The notes under the pieces were generated by a model, which worked only from the letters and a program-made list of their open reading frames with translations, ran no database searches and was not told where the DNA came from. Positions 26,034 to 35,430 of a stretch of DNA of 64,000 nt are shown in pieces. Location: positions 2,728,001 to 2,792,000 of the forward strand of contig NZ_CP031967.1 of assembly GCF_003443615.1 (NCBI RefSeq), in the 5' to 3' direction. The translations under genes and the position numbers were made by a program. The DNA is from Alteromonas sp. BL110. Its GTDB lineage: Bacteria; Pseudomonadota; Gammaproteobacteria; Enterobacterales; Alteromonadaceae. Each line of letters begins with the position of its first letter. The first letter of the stretch is position 1.

Positions 26034-27108
26034 CGTCTGTCTCCTTACGATCTATTGGTATGTAAATTACGAACTCAGTGTGACCAGGGTAGCTGTCTAC
26101 ATCTATTTTGCCGCCGTGGTGGTTAATGAGGGTTTGTGAAATAGACAAACCTAACCCAGAACCATTTTGTTTACTTGTGACCATGGGGTAGAAAAGGGTG
26201 TCTTTAACTTCAGCAGGAATGCCTGGGCCGTTATCTATAATTTTTACTTTTGCTACCAGCGCATGACGTTTCGTTTGAATAGTCATTTGGCGCTCTATTC
26301 TCGTCACTAGCCTAATTTCAGGGTTAGGGGTTTGGCTCTCGGTTAGAGCCTGAATACTATTTCTAACTATATTAAGTACCGCTTGCTGAATCATGTCTGG
26401 GTCTAATAAAAGCGGCGGTATGCTCGGGTCATAGTCACGGACTATGGTTATAGGGTTGTCTGAATCAAAGCGCATTAAGCTACGTATTTTCTCAAGCGCT
26501 TGATGCACATTGCTCTCTTCGAACCGAGGCAGTGAATTTGGGCCTAACAAACGGTCCACAAGGTTTCGCAGGCGATCAGATTGCTCAATAATCATGCGCG
26601 TGAACTCTTTATGTTCTTCCGACAGCTCTTTTTCTAAAAGCTGCGCCGCGCCACGAATTCCGCCCAGCGGATTTTTTATCTCATGCGCTAGACCACGCAC
26701 TAGTTCTCGCGCTGCATAATGCTGTGCATTTTGTAAATTCTCACGAGAAATACGTTTTTGTTGATCAATCTTTTTTACTTCGAACAATAGCCGCGGGCCA
26801 TCTTCAAAGTGTAAGTTGGTAACGGTCAAATCGGCAGATACATAGCGGTTATCTCTAAATGCCAACTTAATTTCGTTTTCGGTAAAATCTTCACCTTTCC
26901 TAATAGCCGCTTTTAGTCGTGTGGTTTCTATTGTCCCTGGTAAGAAAAAGTCTTGAAGCGGGTGCCCGATAAGTTGTTTAAGCCCCGTCTCGAACAAAGC
27001 TTCGCCCGCGTGGTTGGCGTAAACAATGGTAAGTTTGTTATCTACCATTACCAACGCAGTGTTTAGGCTATTTATAAGCTGTTGTGTTTCTAACTCGGTG
27101 GAATGCAT
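26023..27108 (-). CDS. glnL: Nitrogen sensor kinase NtrB
   Basis: A 361-residue soluble histidine kinase/phosphatase controlled by PII. An N-terminal PAS domain (LNTALVMVDNKLTIVYANHAGEALF) is followed by HisKA with RGLAHEIKNPLGGIRGAAQLL (His142) and HATPase_c (ILNIVRNSIQAL for the N-box, IIDNGPGIP and GSGLGLSIS for the G-boxes). The start is ATG 27108, where AGGAG lies 10 nt upstream and the sequence aligns with family N-termini; the longer frame begins with unlikely basic residues that overlap an NtrC-type operator. It is co-transcribed with glnG. Confidence 0.96.
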   Translation of the reverse strand: MHSTELETQQLINSLNTALVMVDNKLTIVYANHAGEALFETGLKQLIGHPLQDFFLPGTIETTRLKAAIRKGEDFTENEIKLAFRDNRYVSADLTVTNLHFEDGPRLLFEVKKIDQQKRISRENLQNAQHYAARELVRGLAHEIKNPLGGIRGAAQLLEKELSEEHKEFTRMIIEQSDRLRNLVDRLLGPNSLPRFEESNVHQALEKIRSLMRFDSDNPITIVRDYDPSIPPLLLDPDMIQQAVLNIVRNSIQALTESQTPNPEIRLVTRIERQMTIQTKRHALVAKVKIIDNGPGIPAEVKDTLFYPMVTSKQNGSGLGLSISQTLINHHGGKIDVDSYPGHTEFVIYIPIDRKETDDDE

Positions 27109-27124
27109 CCGAGCTCGTCTCCTT

Positions 27125-27141
27125 TGCACCATAATTGTGCA
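27125..27141 (-). promoter_or_regulatory. NtrC-binding palindrome ahead of glnL
   Basis: TGCACCATAATTGTGCA is a 17-bp TGCAC-N7-GTGCA palindrome fitting the NtrC consensus. It lies 17 bp upstream of the glnL start. A further half-site pair (TGCAT-N6-GTGCA) at 27138-27153 adjoins it. In enterics an NtrC site at the glnL promoter mediates repression; the same autogenous control is inferred here. Confidence 0.7.
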
Positions 27142-27237
27142 TTGTAGCGTGCAATGATGCAATGCGCGAATAGAGACTAAGCAAACATAGCTTACTGAAC
27201 CTCGTTGGTGCGCTTGTATGACAATGGTTGCACGCTA

Positions 27238-27867
27238 TTAGTTATTAATTAACGCCGATGCCTGATGTAGGTAAAGGGTTTGTTCTGGAGACGATGCAAG
27301 AGTCTTGCCCGTATTGTTAGTTAGCTCAACTTTAAAAGTATGTGCTCCACGATGGATACCTGAGAGTTTAAATACGCCCGAATTATTGCTTGCAAATGGG
27401 GCGTTGTCGAAAATCAATCGGTAAGTAGGCGCTTTAGGTGCACCAGTTTGTGCTGCAGAAATGGTTAGCTCACCTAAGTTATTTCGGATTGTTGCTTCTG
27501 GTGCTGGATATTTAATAGTCACGCGATAATTAGGTTTGGGCGCATCAGGCTTAAGCGGCTGCGGGGGAGGTACTTTGGCTGCTGTGACTACGTTTTGCGT
27601 TTTATCATCGAATGCTAGTGGCTCAGCATTTTTTTGTGGCTTATCGGTGAAAGTAATAGAGCCGTCTTTTCCTACCACTTTATAGATTGTTTTAGTCGAA
27701 GAAGACGAGGAAGTTGATACTGGGGCGCGTGGTTCCTCGGTTGCTTGTGCTTGATGCTGCCCATTGTTTTGATCTTGAATTAGCGAAGCGGCTTGAAGGG
27801 GGAACATTCCATTACTGCCACCTAATAGTAGTGAAGCTAAGCAGATGTATCGCATCATGTTTTGCAC
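27238..27867 (-). CDS. DUF4124 domain exported protein
   Basis: A 209-residue periplasmic or envelope protein. A signal peptide (MMRYICLASLLLGGSNGMFPLQAAS) is followed by a Ser-rich linker and a DUF4124 domain (TIYKVVGKDGSITFTDKPQ). A proline-rich stretch then leads to a beta-sandwich-like C-terminal half (YRLIFDNAPFASNNSGVFKLSGIHRGAHTFKVEL). The function is unknown. DUF4124 genes often lie between glnA and the ntrBC genes in gammaproteobacteria, as here. The likely start is GTG 27867, with AGGA 8 nt upstream; a TTG at 27885 and an ATG at 27858 are alternatives. Confidence 0.8.
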   Translation of the reverse strand: MQNMMRYICLASLLLGGSNGMFPLQAASLIQDQNNGQHQAQATEEPRAPVSTSSSSSTKTIYKVVGKDGSITFTDKPQKNAEPLAFDDKTQNVVTAAKVPPPQPLKPDAPKPNYRVTIKYPAPEATIRNNLGELTISAAQTGAPKAPTYRLIFDNAPFASNNSGVFKLSGIHRGAHTFKVELTNNTGKTLASSPEQTLYLHQASALINN

Positions 27868-27978
27868 GTATGGTTTCCTAATCAATCTATTTTGAAATTG
27901 CCAACCTAGTACTTTTTTACTTTCGGGCTGTTGCTACATCATTTAAGCGATACCTAAATAAGGGGTAGCCCCTCGCTC

Positions 27979-28025
27979 ACAGGTCTAAATAGGCTATCCT
28001 AGGTGATGCTTTTTAGCGTAGACCT
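27979..28025. other. Nested inverted repeats between glnA and the DUF4124 gene
   Basis: AGGTCTA (27981-27987) and TAGACCT (28019-28025) enclose AGGCTATCCT-type pairing (27991-28000). A separate AGGGG-TAG-CCCCT hairpin lies just before at 27961-27973. The role is unclear; it may be part of the control region of the DUF4124 gene. Confidence 0.35.
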
Positions 28026-28053
28026 AAAGACATAGTAGTTAATTGGAAAGCAT

Positions 28054-28078
28054 AAAAAAAGCCCGCAAAGCGGGCTTT
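28054..28078 (-). terminator. Terminator of glnA
   Basis: AAAGCCCGC and GCGGGCTTT (28058-28066 and 28070-28078) form a 9-bp stem with a 3-nt loop. The + strand run of seven A residues (28054-28060) gives the U tract on the minus strand. It lies 27 bp past the glnA stop. Confidence 0.93.
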
Positions 28079-28104
28079 AGTATTTATCGCTATACAGAGT
28101 GTTA

Positions 28105-29514
28105 TTACACGCTGTAGTACATGTCAAACTCAACTGGGTGAGTTGTCATGTTAAGTGTAGTTACTTCTTCAGACTTAAGGTCGATGTATGCATCAATCAT
28201 GTCGTCAGTCATAACGCCACCTGCTTTAAGGAAGTCACGGTCGTTATCAAGTGCTTCAAGCGCCATTTCAAGAGAGCTTGCAACAGTAGGAATTTCAGCC
28301 GCTTCTTCTGGTGGTAGATCGTACAAGTCTTTATCCATCGAGTCGCCAGGGTGGATCTTGTTTTTGATACCGTCAAGGCCAGCCATTAGCATTGCAGAGA
28401 ATGCAAGGTAAGGGTTAGCTGTTGGGTCAGGGAAACGTACTTCAATACGACGCGCTTTATCGCTAGTTACGTGAGGAATACGAATTGATGCAGAACGGTT
28501 ACGCGCAGAGTATGCAAGCATTACCGGCGCTTCGAATCCAGGTACTAAACGCTTGTAAGAGTTAGTAGAAGCGTTAGCGAAGGCGTTGATTGCACGCGCG
28601 TGCTTAATAATACCACCGATGTAGTAAAGTGCTTCTTCAGAAAGACCTGCGTATTTGTCACCTGCGAAGATGTTAACGCCGTCTTTAGAGATAGACTGGT
28701 GACAGTGCATACCAGAACCATTGTCACCCACAAGTGGCTTAGGCATAAAAGTAGCAGTTTGGCCATATGCATGTGCAACATTATGTACAACATACTTATA
28801 CACCTGGATTTCATCCGCTTTCTTAACTAGCGTATTGAATTCACAAGCGATTTCGTTTTGACCCGCTGTCGCTACTTCGTGGTGGTGAGCTTCAATTACA
28901 AGGCCCATTTCTTCCATAACCATACACATAGCAGCACGAATGTCATGAGCAGAATCTACCGGAGGTACTGGGAAGTAGCCGCCTTTAACGCCAGGGCGGT
29001 GAGCCATGTTGCCGCCTTCAAATTCTTCACCTGAGTTCCACTTTGCTTCTGAAGAGTCAATCTTGTAGAACGAGCCTGCCATATCTGTGTGGAAACGCAC
29101 GTCGTCGAAAAGGAAGAACTCTGGCTCTGGACCGAAGAAGCATGTGTCGCCGATACCTGTAGATTTCAAGTACTCTTCTGCACGGCGAGCAACAGAACGT
29201 GGGTCACGCTCGTAACCTTCCATTGTAGAAGGCTCAACAATGTCACAACGGATATTTACTTGTGTTTCTTCTGCGAAAGGGTCTACAACGCAGCTGTCTG
29301 CGTCTGGAAGAAGAACCATGTCTGATTCGTTGATGCCTTTCCAACCAGCAATTGAAGAACCGTCGAACATTTTACCTTCTTCGAAGAATTCTTCATCAAC
29401 AACACTTGCAGGAATTGATACGTGTTGTTCTTTACCCTTAGTGTCGGTAAAACGTAAATCTACAAACTTCGCTTCACTTTCTTTAATCAGTTCTAATGCC
29501 TTATCTACTGACAT
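28105..29514 (-). CDS. glnA: Glutamine synthetase type I
   Basis: A 469-residue GSI-beta enzyme that makes glutamine from glutamate, ammonia and ATP. It shows the grasp and active-site signatures [17 protein letters not shown], the ATP-binding [16 protein letters not shown], the NRSASIRIP loop and [12 protein letters not shown]. The adenylylation tyrosine is conserved in [11 protein letters not shown] near residue 398, so GlnE-type control by adenylylation is expected. The length equals that of the E. coli enzyme. Upstream lie a sigma-54-type promoter and two NtrC-like sites, and a terminator follows, so it is a single-gene unit separate from glnL-glnG. Confidence 0.98.
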   Translation of the reverse strand: MSVDKALELIKESEAKFVDLRFTDTKGKEQHVSIPASVVDEEFFEEGKMFDGSSIAGWKGINESDMVLLPDADSCVVDPFAEETQVNIRCDIVEPSTMEGYERDPRSVARRAEEYLKSTGIGDTCFFGPEPEFFLFDDVRFHTDMAGSFYKIDSSEAKWNSGEEFEGGNMAHRPGVKGGYFPVPPVDSAHDIRAAMCMVMEEMGLVIEAHHHEVATAGQNEIACEFNTLVKKADEIQVYKYVVHNVAHAYGQTATFMPKPLVGDNGSGMHCHQSISKDGVNIFAGDKYAGLSEEALYYIGGIIKHARAINAFANASTNSYKRLVPGFEAPVMLAYSARNRSASIRIPHVTSDKARRIEVRFPDPTANPYLAFSAMLMAGLDGIKNKIHPGDSMDKDLYDLPPEEAAEIPTVASSLEMALEALDNDRDFLKAGGVMTDDMIDAYIDLKSEEVTTLNMTTHPVEFDMYYSV

Positions 29515-29581
29515 CGTGTCCTCCAGGTTTAATGTAAAAATGCGGAATGATCAGCTTCACTCCAACAGTGGCAAAAGTGAA

Positions 29582-29597
29582 AGCGATTATCATGCCA
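29582..29597 (-). promoter_or_regulatory. Sigma-54 promoter of glnA
   Basis: The minus strand reads TGGCATGATAATCGCT. GG and GC fall at positions 2-3 and 14-15, the spacing of the sigma-54 -24/-12 consensus (TGGCAC-N5-TTGC). The implied start is near 29571, leaving a leader of about 57 nt. Confidence 0.75.
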
Positions 29598-29659
29598 TTT
29601 ACAAGCAAGCCGAATTTTGCGGCATGGACAGGCATATATCACTTCCATTTGAATTGTTG

Positions 29660-29698
29660 TGCACTATTAATGTGCATGGTTGCCCCATTGCGGTGCTT
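29660..29698 (-). promoter_or_regulatory. Two NtrC-type enhancer sites upstream of glnA
   Basis: Site 1 (29660-29676) is TGCAC-N7-GTGCA, a perfect palindrome. Site 2 (about 29681-29697) reads GCACC-N5-GGGGC on the minus strand, an imperfect match. The centres are about 21 bp apart (two helical turns), at roughly -97 and -118 from the predicted sigma-54 start, typical enhancer spacing for NtrC. Confidence 0.7.
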
Positions 29699-29972
29699 AA
29701 TTGTTACTTTTATGTCATCTAGCCTAGATCACTTTCTACCTCACCACCACCGTATATGATCAATTCGGTGCAATTGGTCTGATTATTTTTTGAACTGAAG
29801 AGGTAATTACAATAAAAGTAACTTCTTATCAAAAAAAGGTGCGCAAACGTCGTGGTTTTTCTGTACAATCCGCGCAAATTTCTCTATCTGCATTTTTTTG
29901 CAACAAATCTAATGCAGACTTATTCGATTCCCGAATTAAGTTGGCATCGATTTACACAGGCTCTATATAAGC
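29699..29972. other. Leader region of typA
   Basis: About 270 bases between the glnA enhancer sites and typA. The stretch is AT-rich and must hold the typA promoter. I see no unambiguous -35/-10 pair and no hairpin of note. Confidence 0.5.
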
Positions 29973-31805
29973 ATGAATACCACTGATATTAGTAAATTGC
30001 GTAACATCGCAATCATCGCCCACGTTGACCACGGTAAAACCACCCTGGTAGACAAACTGTTACAGCAGTCTGGCACCCTTGAATCTCGAGGCGAGCAAGA
30101 AGAACGCGTAATGGACTCGAACGACATCGAGAAAGAACGTGGCATTACCATCCTAGCTAAAAACACAGCGATTAACTGGAATGACTACCGAATCAATATC
30201 GTAGATACCCCAGGACACGCTGACTTCGGTGGTGAAGTAGAACGTGTAATGTCAATGGCTGACTCTGTACTTCTACTTGTAGATGCACAGGAAGGCCCAA
30301 TGCCACAAACGCGTTTCGTAACGCAAAAAGCATTTGCCCAAGGCCTTAAGCCAATTGTTGTTATCAATAAAATCGACAAGCCTGGCGCACGCCCTGATTG
30401 GGTTATGGACCAAGTGTTCGACCTTTTCGACAACCTAGGCGCAACTGACGAGCAGTTGGATTTCCAAGTTGTTTATGCTTCTGCACTAAATGGCTGGGCA
30501 TCACACGATGCAGACGAGCCTCAAGAAGACATGAATGCGCTATTTGAAACTATCGTTGAGCAAGTTTCTGCACCTGATGCAGACGTAGACGGTCCTTTCC
30601 AAATGCAAATTTCTCAGCTTGATTACAACTCTTATGTGGGTGTAATTGGTGTAGGTCGTGTTAAGCGCGGTTCAGTTAAGCCAAACCAACAAGTTACTGT
30701 CGTTACTGCTGATGGTGAAAAACGCAATGGTAAAGTTGGCTTAGTTTACGGTTATCTTGGTCTTGCTCGTCATGAAGTTGAATCTGCGCATGCTGGCGAC
30801 ATCATTGCTATTACAGGTCTTGGCGAACTTAAAATCTCTGACACTATCTGTGACCAAAATACGGTTGAAGCGCTTCCTCCACTTACGGTTGATGAGCCTA
30901 CTGTAACTATGACCTTCCAAGTAAACACGTCTCCGTTTGCGGGTAAAGAAGGTAAGTACGTTACATCGCGTAACATTCTAGAGCGCCTTAACGACGAACT
31001 AGTACACAATGTGGCGCTTCGCGTTGAAGAAACTCAAGACCCTGATAAGTTCCGCGTATCAGGTCGTGGTGAACTACACCTAGGTATTCTTATTGAAAAC
31101 ATGCGTCGTGAGGGTTACGAGCTTGCTGTATCTCGTCCAGAAGTAATTCTGAAAGAAGTTGATGGCGAAACTCAAGAACCTTACGAAACACTGACGATTG
31201 ACTGTGAAGAGCAGCACCAGGGTTCTATCATGGAGCAGCTTGGTCTTCGTAAAGCTGAAATGACCGATATGTCTCCAGATGGCAAAGGTCGCGTACGTAT
31301 CGATTTCGTTATTCCAAGTCGTGGCCTAATTGGTTTCCAAACAGACTTTATGACGATGACATCAGGTTCTGGTTTGCTATACCACACGTTCGACCACTAC
31401 GGTCCGTACAAGGGCGGTATTATCGGTAAGCGTAAAAATGGTGTACTTATCGCCAATGCAAACGGTAAAGCCCTGACTAACGCCCTGTTTAACCTGCAAG
31501 AGCGTGGTCGCCTATTTATCGGTCACGGTGTAGAAGTGTACGAAGGTATGGTTATTGGTATTCACAGCCGTGACAATGACCTAACAGTAAATGCACTTAA
31601 AGGTAAACAGCTTACAAACGTTCGTGCCTCTGGTACTGACGAAGCGCAAACTCTAGTTCCACCAATCAAGATGTCACTTGAGCAAGCGCTTGAGTTTATC
31701 GATGATGACGAGCTAGTAGAAGTAACGCCGGAGTCTATTCGTATTCGTAAGAAGCTTCTTACAGAAAACGAGCGTAAGCGTGCATCTCGCGCACCTAAGT
31801 CTTAA
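29973..31805 (+). CDS. typA: Translational GTPase TypA/BipA
   Basis: A 610-residue ribosome-associated GTPase that helps 50S assembly and stress responses. The GTPase motifs are [10 protein letters not shown] (G1, residues 16-25), RGITI (G2), DTPGHADF (G3) and NKIDKPGAR (G4). EF-G-like domains II, III and V follow, then the BipA-specific C-terminal domain ([43 protein letters not shown]). Length and order match the family. It is divergent from glnA, the same arrangement as in enterics, and is followed by its own terminator. Confidence 0.98.
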   Translation: MNTTDISKLRNIAIIAHVDHGKTTLVDKLLQQSGTLESRGEQEERVMDSNDIEKERGITILAKNTAINWNDYRINIVDTPGHADFGGEVERVMSMADSVLLLVDAQEGPMPQTRFVTQKAFAQGLKPIVVINKIDKPGARPDWVMDQVFDLFDNLGATDEQLDFQVVYASALNGWASHDADEPQEDMNALFETIVEQVSAPDADVDGPFQMQISQLDYNSYVGVIGVGRVKRGSVKPNQQVTVVTADGEKRNGKVGLVYGYLGLARHEVESAHAGDIIAITGLGELKISDTICDQNTVEALPPLTVDEPTVTMTFQVNTSPFAGKEGKYVTSRNILERLNDELVHNVALRVEETQDPDKFRVSGRGELHLGILIENMRREGYELAVSRPEVILKEVDGETQEPYETLTIDCEEQHQGSIMEQLGLRKAEMTDMSPDGKGRVRIDFVIPSRGLIGFQTDFMTMTSGSGLLYHTFDHYGPYKGGIIGKRKNGVLIANANGKALTNALFNLQERGRLFIGHGVEVYEGMVIGIHSRDNDLTVNALKGKQLTNVRASGTDEAQTLVPPIKMSLEQALEFIDDDELVEVTPESIRIRKKLLTENERKRASRAPKS

Positions 31806-31830
31806 TATCCTTTAAGACTACATTGATTTC

Positions 31831-31860
31831 AAAAATGCCAGCTTTTGCTGGCATTTTTTT
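31831..31860 (+). terminator. Terminator of typA
   Basis: AATGCCAGC and GCTGGCATT flank a TTTT loop (31834-31855) and run into a run of seven T residues, 29 bp past the typA stop. Confidence 0.93.
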
Positions 31861-32123
31861 ATTTAGCAATTGAATTTAGTTCAGCAGAAATTTGCGGCTA
31901 GTCTTGTCTATTTTACATTTGCTTAAAGTTATCCCTTTGAGTTCACCCATTAAGTTAGTTAACGGTATTAGTTAAACATCCAAAAGCTTAAACATCGACC
32001 AAAGGTTAGTGGTCAAACGTGCTTATAGCTTCTATGCTTTAGAAAATAAATGTTTACGCATTAACTCGTAAGCTAAGTCGTTGTAATATCAACGTCTAAT
32101 GACCTAACAAAAGGGGAAGGGTA
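31861..32123. other. Intergenic region before the lone receiver gene
   Basis: About 260 AT-rich bases. No open frame, tRNA or strong hairpin is visible. It presumably holds the promoter of the receiver gene, whose ribosome site is the AAGGGGAAGGG just before 32124. Confidence 0.5.
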
Positions 32124-32501
32124 GTGTTTTCTGTAGCCGTTGTTGAAGATGATCCTATTACGTTAGACCTTATTACTGATGCGTTAGAGACGCAGTTAGA
32201 CGCTACTGTTTTTCCATTTACGCGTAGTAAATTTGCGAGAGATTTCTTGCTACAACAAACTTCTGACACCATAAGCTTGATTATAAGTGACCAAGTAATG
32301 CCGGATTATGACGGGCTTAGCCTTTTAAAAACTTGTCAGTCATCTGGTTTGAACGTCCCTTTTTTGCTAATTACTGCCGACCCTAACAAAGAGCTCGTTA
32401 TTGAAGCGCGTAAGCTCCAAGTATCAGGCTTTTTAGCTAAACCCTTGAATATGGAAGAGCTGGTTCAAAAGTCGAAAGAAGCCGTCACACAAGCGAACTA
32501 G
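32124..32501 (+). CDS. Single-domain response regulator
   Basis: A 125-residue stand-alone receiver domain of the CheY type. All key residues are present: the acidic pair (VVEDDP), the phospho-acceptor Asp in IISDQVMPDYDG, the Thr in LLITAD, and the Lys in FLAKPL. No output domain follows. It starts at GTG with a strong AAGGGGAAGGG upstream. No kinase gene adjoins it, so the partner is unknown; a chemotaxis, phosphorelay or c-di-GMP link is equally possible. Confidence 0.9.
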   Translation: MFSVAVVEDDPITLDLITDALETQLDATVFPFTRSKFARDFLLQQTSDTISLIISDQVMPDYDGLSLLKTCQSSGLNVPFLLITADPNKELVIEARKLQVSGFLAKPLNMEELVQKSKEAVTQAN

Positions 32502-32756
32502 ACGTCAAAAGCTGTCTCACGCCGCGAAGTTTCACTCAATACGACAATTAGCATTGCAAGTGAGCGTGATTTCATCATTGCAAAGGGAGTAATGGCAAAA
32601 GGCTACTTAGCCATTGCTCGCTTAACGCTTTAAATTTCCCTCTATCAAAGTACATTTCGATATAGCAAATTTGAGTTAATTCATCTTACGCCCCTAGTTT
32701 ATGGAACGCTAAAATTCTACACTGGTGCTATAAGTTTTTGAGCAACAGGATGTAAT

Positions 32757-33932
32757 GTGAGCGCCTTATTCGATAATACCCCTTCTAGAAAAGATACGTT
32801 TTCGTTCAAATGGCAAAAGTACAAAGGAAAAGACATCATCCCAGCTTGGGTGGCTGATACCGAGTTTCGTTGTGCTCAGCCAATCTTAGACGCCATCTCT
32901 GGTCAAGTTGAACATGGGAATATGGGGTATATACTGCCTGCCCATCACGAAGGCGCTATACAGGCTGTGGTAAGATGGCTAAAAGATAAGCATAACTGGG
33001 AAATCCAGCCCGAGTGGCTAGTGTGGACTCCAGGTGTGGTACCTGCGTTCAACGTAGCGTGCAAAGCCTATTGTGAACCCGGCGATAAAGTGCTTATTCA
33101 AACGCCTAATTACCCGCCACTGCTGGCAGCGCCAAAGCTTAACGGCCTAGAGCGAGTAGATATAGGTACGGTTGTAGAAAGCGCTAACGGTGAACGGTCA
33201 GATAGTATCAGTGATGTCGAAGGAGCGCGCTATACACTAGATTTTGACGCATTAGAGAAAGAAGCTGCAGACCCTAAGTGCAAGCTCTTTATTCTTTGTA
33301 ACCCCATGAACCCAGTAGGCTCGGTACTTTCTAAAGCTGAGCTAGACCGCATTGCTGAAATCTGTAATGCGAACAATGTTAAGCTTTGCTCTGATGAAAT
33401 TCACTGTGACCTTATTTTAGAAGACGGGAAGCAGCACATTCCGGCAGGCCGCGAGTCCAACCTTGCTGAAAATAGCGTAACGCTTATGGCTGCCAGCAAA
33501 ACATTCAATATTGCTGGTTTAGGTACGTCTTTTGCCATTATCCCTAATCGTCAACTGCGTCAGGCATTTACCAATGCCGCAGCGGGTATAGTGCCCTGGG
33601 TAACCGTACTGGGGTTGGCGGCAACTGAAGCGGCATTTACTCAATGCGACGATTGGCATCAGCAACAGCTTACCTACTTACGTGAAAACAGAGACATGGT
33701 GTTTAACACCATTAACGGTATTGACGGGCTTAGAATGCTAAAAGCCGACGCCACTTTTCTTGCATGGGTAGATGCCAGCGGATTGGGTGTAGAAAACGTA
33801 CAGGAATGGGCGGAAGAGAAGGGTGTTGGCCCATCTCCGGGTATTGATTTTCACAAGGCGGATCATTTCAGAATCAACTTTGGCTGCAGCAAAGCAATGC
33901 TCCAAGACATTCTGCAACGCCTCGCCAGCTAA
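32757..33932 (+). CDS. PatB/MalY-type PLP-dependent C-S lyase
   Basis: A 391-residue fold type I PLP enzyme of the aminotransferase I/II class in the PatB/MalY subgroup, which cleaves cystathionine and related C-S bonds. Family blocks are DTFSFKWQKYKGKDIIPAWVADTEF at the N-terminus, LVWTPGVVPAFNVACKAY, PNYPPL, FILCNPMNPVGSV, CSDEIHCDLIL, and the PLP-lysine motif AASKTFNIAGLG with Lys248. The C-terminus has DHFRINFGCSKAML with the substrate-binding Arg. GTG start 32757 has AGGA 6 nt upstream. It is convergent with the Nramp gene, with a GGGGTCAGAGT palindrome between them. Confidence 0.92.
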   Translation: MSALFDNTPSRKDTFSFKWQKYKGKDIIPAWVADTEFRCAQPILDAISGQVEHGNMGYILPAHHEGAIQAVVRWLKDKHNWEIQPEWLVWTPGVVPAFNVACKAYCEPGDKVLIQTPNYPPLLAAPKLNGLERVDIGTVVESANGERSDSISDVEGARYTLDFDALEKEAADPKCKLFILCNPMNPVGSVLSKAELDRIAEICNANNVKLCSDEIHCDLILEDGKQHIPAGRESNLAENSVTLMAASKTFNIAGLGTSFAIIPNRQLRQAFTNAAAGIVPWVTVLGLAATEAAFTQCDDWHQQQLTYLRENRDMVFNTINGIDGLRMLKADATFLAWVDASGLGVENVQEWAEEKGVGPSPGIDFHKADHFRINFGCSKAMLQDILQRLAS

Positions 33933-33970
33933 AAAAAACTGTGGGGTCAGAGTCAGGACTCTGACCCCAC
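33931..33970 (-). terminator. Terminator-like 13-bp palindrome with a GGGGTCAGAGT motif
   Basis: GTGGGGTCAGAGT (33941-33953), CAGG loop, ACTCTGACCCCAC (33958-33970), a perfect stem. The + strand run of eight A residues (33931-33938) makes it a terminator for the minus-strand Nramp gene. The GGGTCAGAGTC core recurs in REP-like palindromes associated with Y1 (RAYT/IS200-type) transposases in several proteobacteria, so a mobile REP-like origin is possible. Confidence 0.8.
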
Positions 33971-33982
33971 ACCTCAAAGGTG

Positions 33983-35179
33983 TTAGCTGAAAACACCGAT
34001 TAGCTTATATAGACCCAAACCAATCACTGTGCCTACTACCACAAAGCCAGCTAGGTTACTTTTCCACGTGTTTCTAAACTCACCCAGCGCTGTGCTTTTA
34101 TTCATAACGACCAGCAAAAATATTGCGATAATAGGTAGCAGTAAGGCATTTGTTGCCTGGGCAAACAAAATAGCAGGTAGGGGCTTAAAGCCAAGTGCTG
34201 CAACACTTACACCAACCACAATGATAATAAACCATACCGCTTTAAAGCTTTTACTTTGCATATCGTCAGAGAGCCCGAGCGCGCCGGTTACCGCATAAGC
34301 GGCGGCTAAAGGCGCGGTAATGGCACTGGTTAAACCGGCTGCGAACAACCCTAATGCAAAGAACCACTGTGCTTTGTCACCTAATACCGGTTTTAGCTGC
34401 TCGCCCATGTTCGATGCGTCCATAGTGGCAGCTTGGTTGAAGAACGCCATCATTGCTGTTGCCATTACAATAAGCGTAATAAGTCCACCCATACTGATTG
34501 CTTTAGCCGACTGGTTTCGACAGGCTGCTACTGCATCTTGTTTATCCTGCCCTTGTGATGATTTCGCAACTAGACTGGCATGAAGGAATAAGTTGTAGGG
34601 CACTATGGTTGTGCCGATGAGGGCTAGCACGGTGGTAATAGCATCTGCGTCTAACCGCGGTGACATTAGTTGGCTAAACATTGCGGTAATATCAGGTTTT
34701 GCTACTAGCAGCGTCACTAAAAATACACCCGCCATAATGAAGACAAGGTACACCAGTACTGTCTCTATCCACTTATAGCTGCCTGACCATAGCAACACAA
34801 TGGCAATAGTACCTAATATACTGGCCCACGGGCCTATACCTATATCGATAAAAGCGTCTAAGCCGATTGCAGCGCCCGTTAAGTTACCCGATTCATAGGC
34901 AGCGTTACCAATGCCAATAGCGCTTACTATAAGCACAATAAAGGCGTTCTTAAGCCACGGTTTGTATGCCATGTTTTTCATTGCGCTAGCTAGGCCTTGG
35001 CCACTTGCTACACCAAGACGTGCCGCCATGTCTTGCAATACAATGGTTGCAAATATGGAAAAAAGTAGCGCCCATACCAAGTGAAAACCAAAGTTTGCAC
35101 CCGCCAAGCTTGCTGTAGTTACTGTTCCAGGGCCAATGAAGGCGGCCGCGATGATATATCCTGATTTATCTTTTGCCAT
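33983..35179 (-). CDS. Nramp-family metal transporter with altered metal-site motifs
   Basis: A 398-residue inner-membrane transporter with about 11 hydrophobic segments and the Nramp fold pattern. The helix 1 motif that is normally DPGN reads GPGT (AAFIGPGTVTTASLAGANFG). The helix 6 motif that is normally MPHN reads VPYN (TTIVPYNLFLHASLVAKS). The canonical Asp and Met metal ligands are thus missing, so substrate choice or proton coupling may differ from MntH; the natural metal cannot be read from sequence. Related GPGT-type members are, as I recall, frequent in marine bacteria. It is divergent from the UPF0149 gene. Confidence 0.88.
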   Translation of the reverse strand: MAKDKSGYIIAAAFIGPGTVTTASLAGANFGFHLVWALLFSIFATIVLQDMAARLGVASGQGLASAMKNMAYKPWLKNAFIVLIVSAIGIGNAAYESGNLTGAAIGLDAFIDIGIGPWASILGTIAIVLLWSGSYKWIETVLVYLVFIMAGVFLVTLLVAKPDITAMFSQLMSPRLDADAITTVLALIGTTIVPYNLFLHASLVAKSSQGQDKQDAVAACRNQSAKAISMGGLITLIVMATAMMAFFNQAATMDASNMGEQLKPVLGDKAQWFFALGLFAAGLTSAITAPLAAAYAVTGALGLSDDMQSKSFKAVWFIIIVVGVSVAALGFKPLPAILFAQATNALLLPIIAIFLLVVMNKSTALGEFRNTWKSNLAGFVVVGTVIGLGLYKLIGVFS

Positions 35180-35430
35180 TGCAACGACTCTTAGTTAAGT
35201 TTTGCTATCATGACAATAGGTGGGCGAGCACGCAACAGTACCGCTAAACCAATACAGTAACAGATTGGTTTTAAACCTATTGTCGCGTACCCAGTGCAAA
35301 GACTTCGTTTTTCTTCGTGTCCAATCCCAACTATGTGGGAGAGGTATGAGGCTAGAAAACATGCCCTTTGCAAATTGGCCGCGCAGACTACCGTTTCGAG
35401 AAAGAGAACGCAAATTAAAAAAGGAAGGTA

